Shown piece by piece: positions 21,424 through 22,797 of a stretch of 22,797 nt of DNA. The first letter of the stretch is position 1, and every line of letters starts with the position of its first letter. The translations under genes and the position numbers were made by a program. The DNA comes from Ruminobacter sp964520475 (GTDB lineage Bacteria; Pseudomonadota; Gammaproteobacteria; Enterobacterales; Succinivibrionaceae): NCBI GenBank assembly GCA_964520475.1, contig CAZFNS010000019.1, positions 1-22,797 of the forward strand, given 5' to 3'. The notes beneath the pieces are model-generated. The model saw only the letters and a list, made by a program, of their open reading frames with translations, did no database searches and was not told where the DNA came from.

Positions 21424-22794
21424 GACGAGGAGTCTACCACCCCGTCCGAATGGATGGACAGCTGGTCCTGGGTCGACAGCAGGACGGAGCACATCGAGAC
21501 CTCCTACTTCCCCGAAGTTTATCTCATGACTTACGACCCGTATTCGTCCGCCAACGACACCCGGATTGACGTCAGTGACGAAATCCTCATCGACTCGAAG
21601 GGCTGGGAGCCGGAATCCGACTACGTCGAGGTCATTATGCTCATCAGCGGATCCTATGTGAACGAAAATTCGGTCGGTTACTTCTGGTTCGGCGACGACT
21701 CCGATAACGTCGTCCAGTTTACCAACGGCGACGTGATCAGGATCGGCGAGGGCGTGCAGGTCAGCGACGGCAAGGAAACCAACCAGGTTCTGCACCTCGA
21801 GTACGACGAGTGCACGTACGAGTACGACTCATACTATGAGGATTACATGGAGGTATGCACGCCTTACTTCGCGGATTACGACATCCGGAAAACTTACACG
21901 GCCGAGCAGCCGGGCGCTTCGGGCGAGTGGGCGGACACGGCGTACTTATTATCCGAAACCGCGGCCGACCATGCCTTCCCGGGGGGACTCGCGGCGTCGG
22001 GCACCGTGCTCGTGAAGATGCCGGAATCCAACCTGACCGAATACCCGCAAGCTTTTGTCAGCGTCGACTGCGGCGCCGCCAAAGATTTTCAGGCCGAGGT
22101 GCCGCTCGGCGACGCCGTTAAGCTGGGGAGCTACGACGGGGAGTCCGTCTACGGGATTACCCTCGAGGCGGCGGGCGCGAACGCCACCGGGGGAACCGCC
22201 GCCATCGACGATTTCACCGGCTGCTCCTTCGGTTTGCGGAACCGCGCGCCTTACGAGATATTGACGTATCAAGTGACTCTCGACGCCCCGGACAATCCGT
22301 GTCTCCCCGTGGACATGAACTGGATCACCAACGGCTGGGTTTCCGCCGGGGAATGCGGCGCTTACCTCGGCGACGTCGGCACGGTTCCCTATGACGCCTA
22401 CCTGGCCTATCTCATGACCTACAACGGGACGGATCCGAGCGCCGATCAAGTGATAACGAATGAAGACGACGGCGTTCCCGACGTCGTCATCGCCCAGCGG
22501 GACGGTCAGCCGGAATCCGCCTACGCGGACGTCGTCATGCTCATCCGGGGCCCGGGAGTGGATCCGCGGCAGGCGAAGGGACTGTACTGGTTCGGCGACG
22601 ACGAGGCCGGCGCGAAGGAATTCACGAGCGGCGACGTTCTGAGGATAGGCGACGGCCTGCAGGTCGACGACGGCGGCGAGAAGACGGCCGTTCTCCACCT
22701 GGGCTTCGACGTAACCGACGCGGCCTCCGGTGAGACCGTGCGGTACACGGCCGCTTACCAGGTGCAGAAAACCTACTCCACGGCCGCGCAGTAG
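21346..22794 (+). CDS. Lipoprotein of the same unrecognised family, two WFGDD domains
   Basis: A 482-residue lipoprotein, complete in the window (TAG at 22792). After the signal peptide (LTAC, C25), domain copy A spans about residues 35-186 (YLMTYDPYSS, VGYFWFGDDSD at 110-120, GDVIRIGEGVQVSDG, ADYDIRKTYTAE). A different beta-rich segment follows at about 215-312 with cysteines at 242 and 293. Domain copy B spans about 325-480 (YLMTYNGTDP, TNEDDGVPDVVI, QPESAYADVVMLIRGP, GLYWFGDDEAG at 412-422, RIGDGLQVDDGGEK, YQVQKTYST). Copy B is closer to the single domain of the upstream paralogue than copy A is, so the tandem is not a recent internal duplication. Copy A has an insertion with two cysteines (CTYEY...EVCTPY). 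The gene looks less GC-extreme than its neighbours. Function is unknown; surface or periplasmic location is inferred from the lipobox. Confidence 0.85.
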   Translation: MNLHKKNKWLAFGAALALGAALTACGDEESTTPSEWMDSWSWVDSRTEHIETSYFPEVYLMTYDPYSSANDTRIDVSDEILIDSKGWEPESDYVEVIMLISGSYVNENSVGYFWFGDDSDNVVQFTNGDVIRIGEGVQVSDGKETNQVLHLEYDECTYEYDSYYEDYMEVCTPYFADYDIRKTYTAEQPGASGEWADTAYLLSETAADHAFPGGLAASGTVLVKMPESNLTEYPQAFVSVDCGAAKDFQAEVPLGDAVKLGSYDGESVYGITLEAAGANATGGTAAIDDFTGCSFGLRNRAPYEILTYQVTLDAPDNPCLPVDMNWITNGWVSAGECGAYLGDVGTVPYDAYLAYLMTYNGTDPSADQVITNEDDGVPDVVIAQRDGQPESAYADVVMLIRGPGVDPRQAKGLYWFGDDEAGAKEFTSGDVLRIGDGLQVDDGGEKTAVLHLGFDVTDAASGETVRYTAAYQVQKTYSTAAQ

Positions 22795-22797
22795 CCG

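Noticed and set aside
1..22797. tRNA, rRNA, insertion sequences and integrase genes
   Set aside because: I looked for T-loop signatures, terminal inverted repeats and transposase or recombinase motifs and found none that hold up.

Overview
The window reads as a stretch of a very GC-rich (well over 60% GC by eye) Pseudomonadota genome. It is a draft scaffold: three runs of exactly 100 N interrupt it. A gammaproteobacterial host is the best guess. The yhiI-rbbA-yhhJ cassette has the Escherichia coli gene order and gene sizes, dtd is present, two promoters carry CRP-like TGTGA-N6-TCAC sites, and the conjugation genes are of the MobH/TraLEKB type. I cannot name a genus.

Layout. (1) Positions 1-276 hold the end of a lysine/alanine/proline-rich histone H1-like protein, closed by a strong terminator. 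(2) Positions 475-8093 hold a compact same-strand block of conjugation-type genes: traI (MobH relaxase, split only by an assembly gap), an unknown membrane protein, traL, traE, traK, traB and traF. No coupling protein, VirB4/TraC ATPase, TraV, TraW, TraU, TraN, TraH or TraG is present here, and the block ends tail-to-tail in dtd with a 69-nt overlap. It is either a remnant, a domesticated subset, or one island of a transfer system split over several loci. (3) Positions 8025-8474 (minus strand) encode D-aminoacyl-tRNA deacylase. (4) Positions 8796-10829 encode a lipoprotein with a subtilisin (S8) fold in which all three catalytic residues appear to be replaced, so a likely pseudoprotease. (5) Positions 11299-11994 (minus strand) encode an exported, highly charged coiled-coil protein. 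Behind it lies an unusually AT-rich intergenic island. (6) Positions 12651-19248 form an operon: HlyD-type adaptor (YhiI), double-ATPase ABC exporter (RbbA), ABC-2 permease (YhhJ) and a NodT-type outer membrane lipoprotein. Together these make a complete inner-membrane-to-outer-membrane export machine. (7) Positions 19464-19826 encode a small ArsC/Spx-family thioredoxin-fold protein. (8) Positions 20258-22794 hold two paralogous lipoproteins that share almost identical 5' modules (CRP-like site, promoter, leader, signal peptide) but have strongly diverged mature parts. They are built from a repeated domain that I do not recognise.

The best candidates for something undescribed are the lipoprotein family with its conserved 5' cassette and WFGDD-type domain (present in two copies in the second gene), the catalytically dead subtilase lipoprotein, and the reduced tra cluster fused into a chromosomal context at dtd. 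The traI reading-frame break should not be read as a mutation: the two sides of the gap share an exact 55-nt overlap, and merging them restores the frame.
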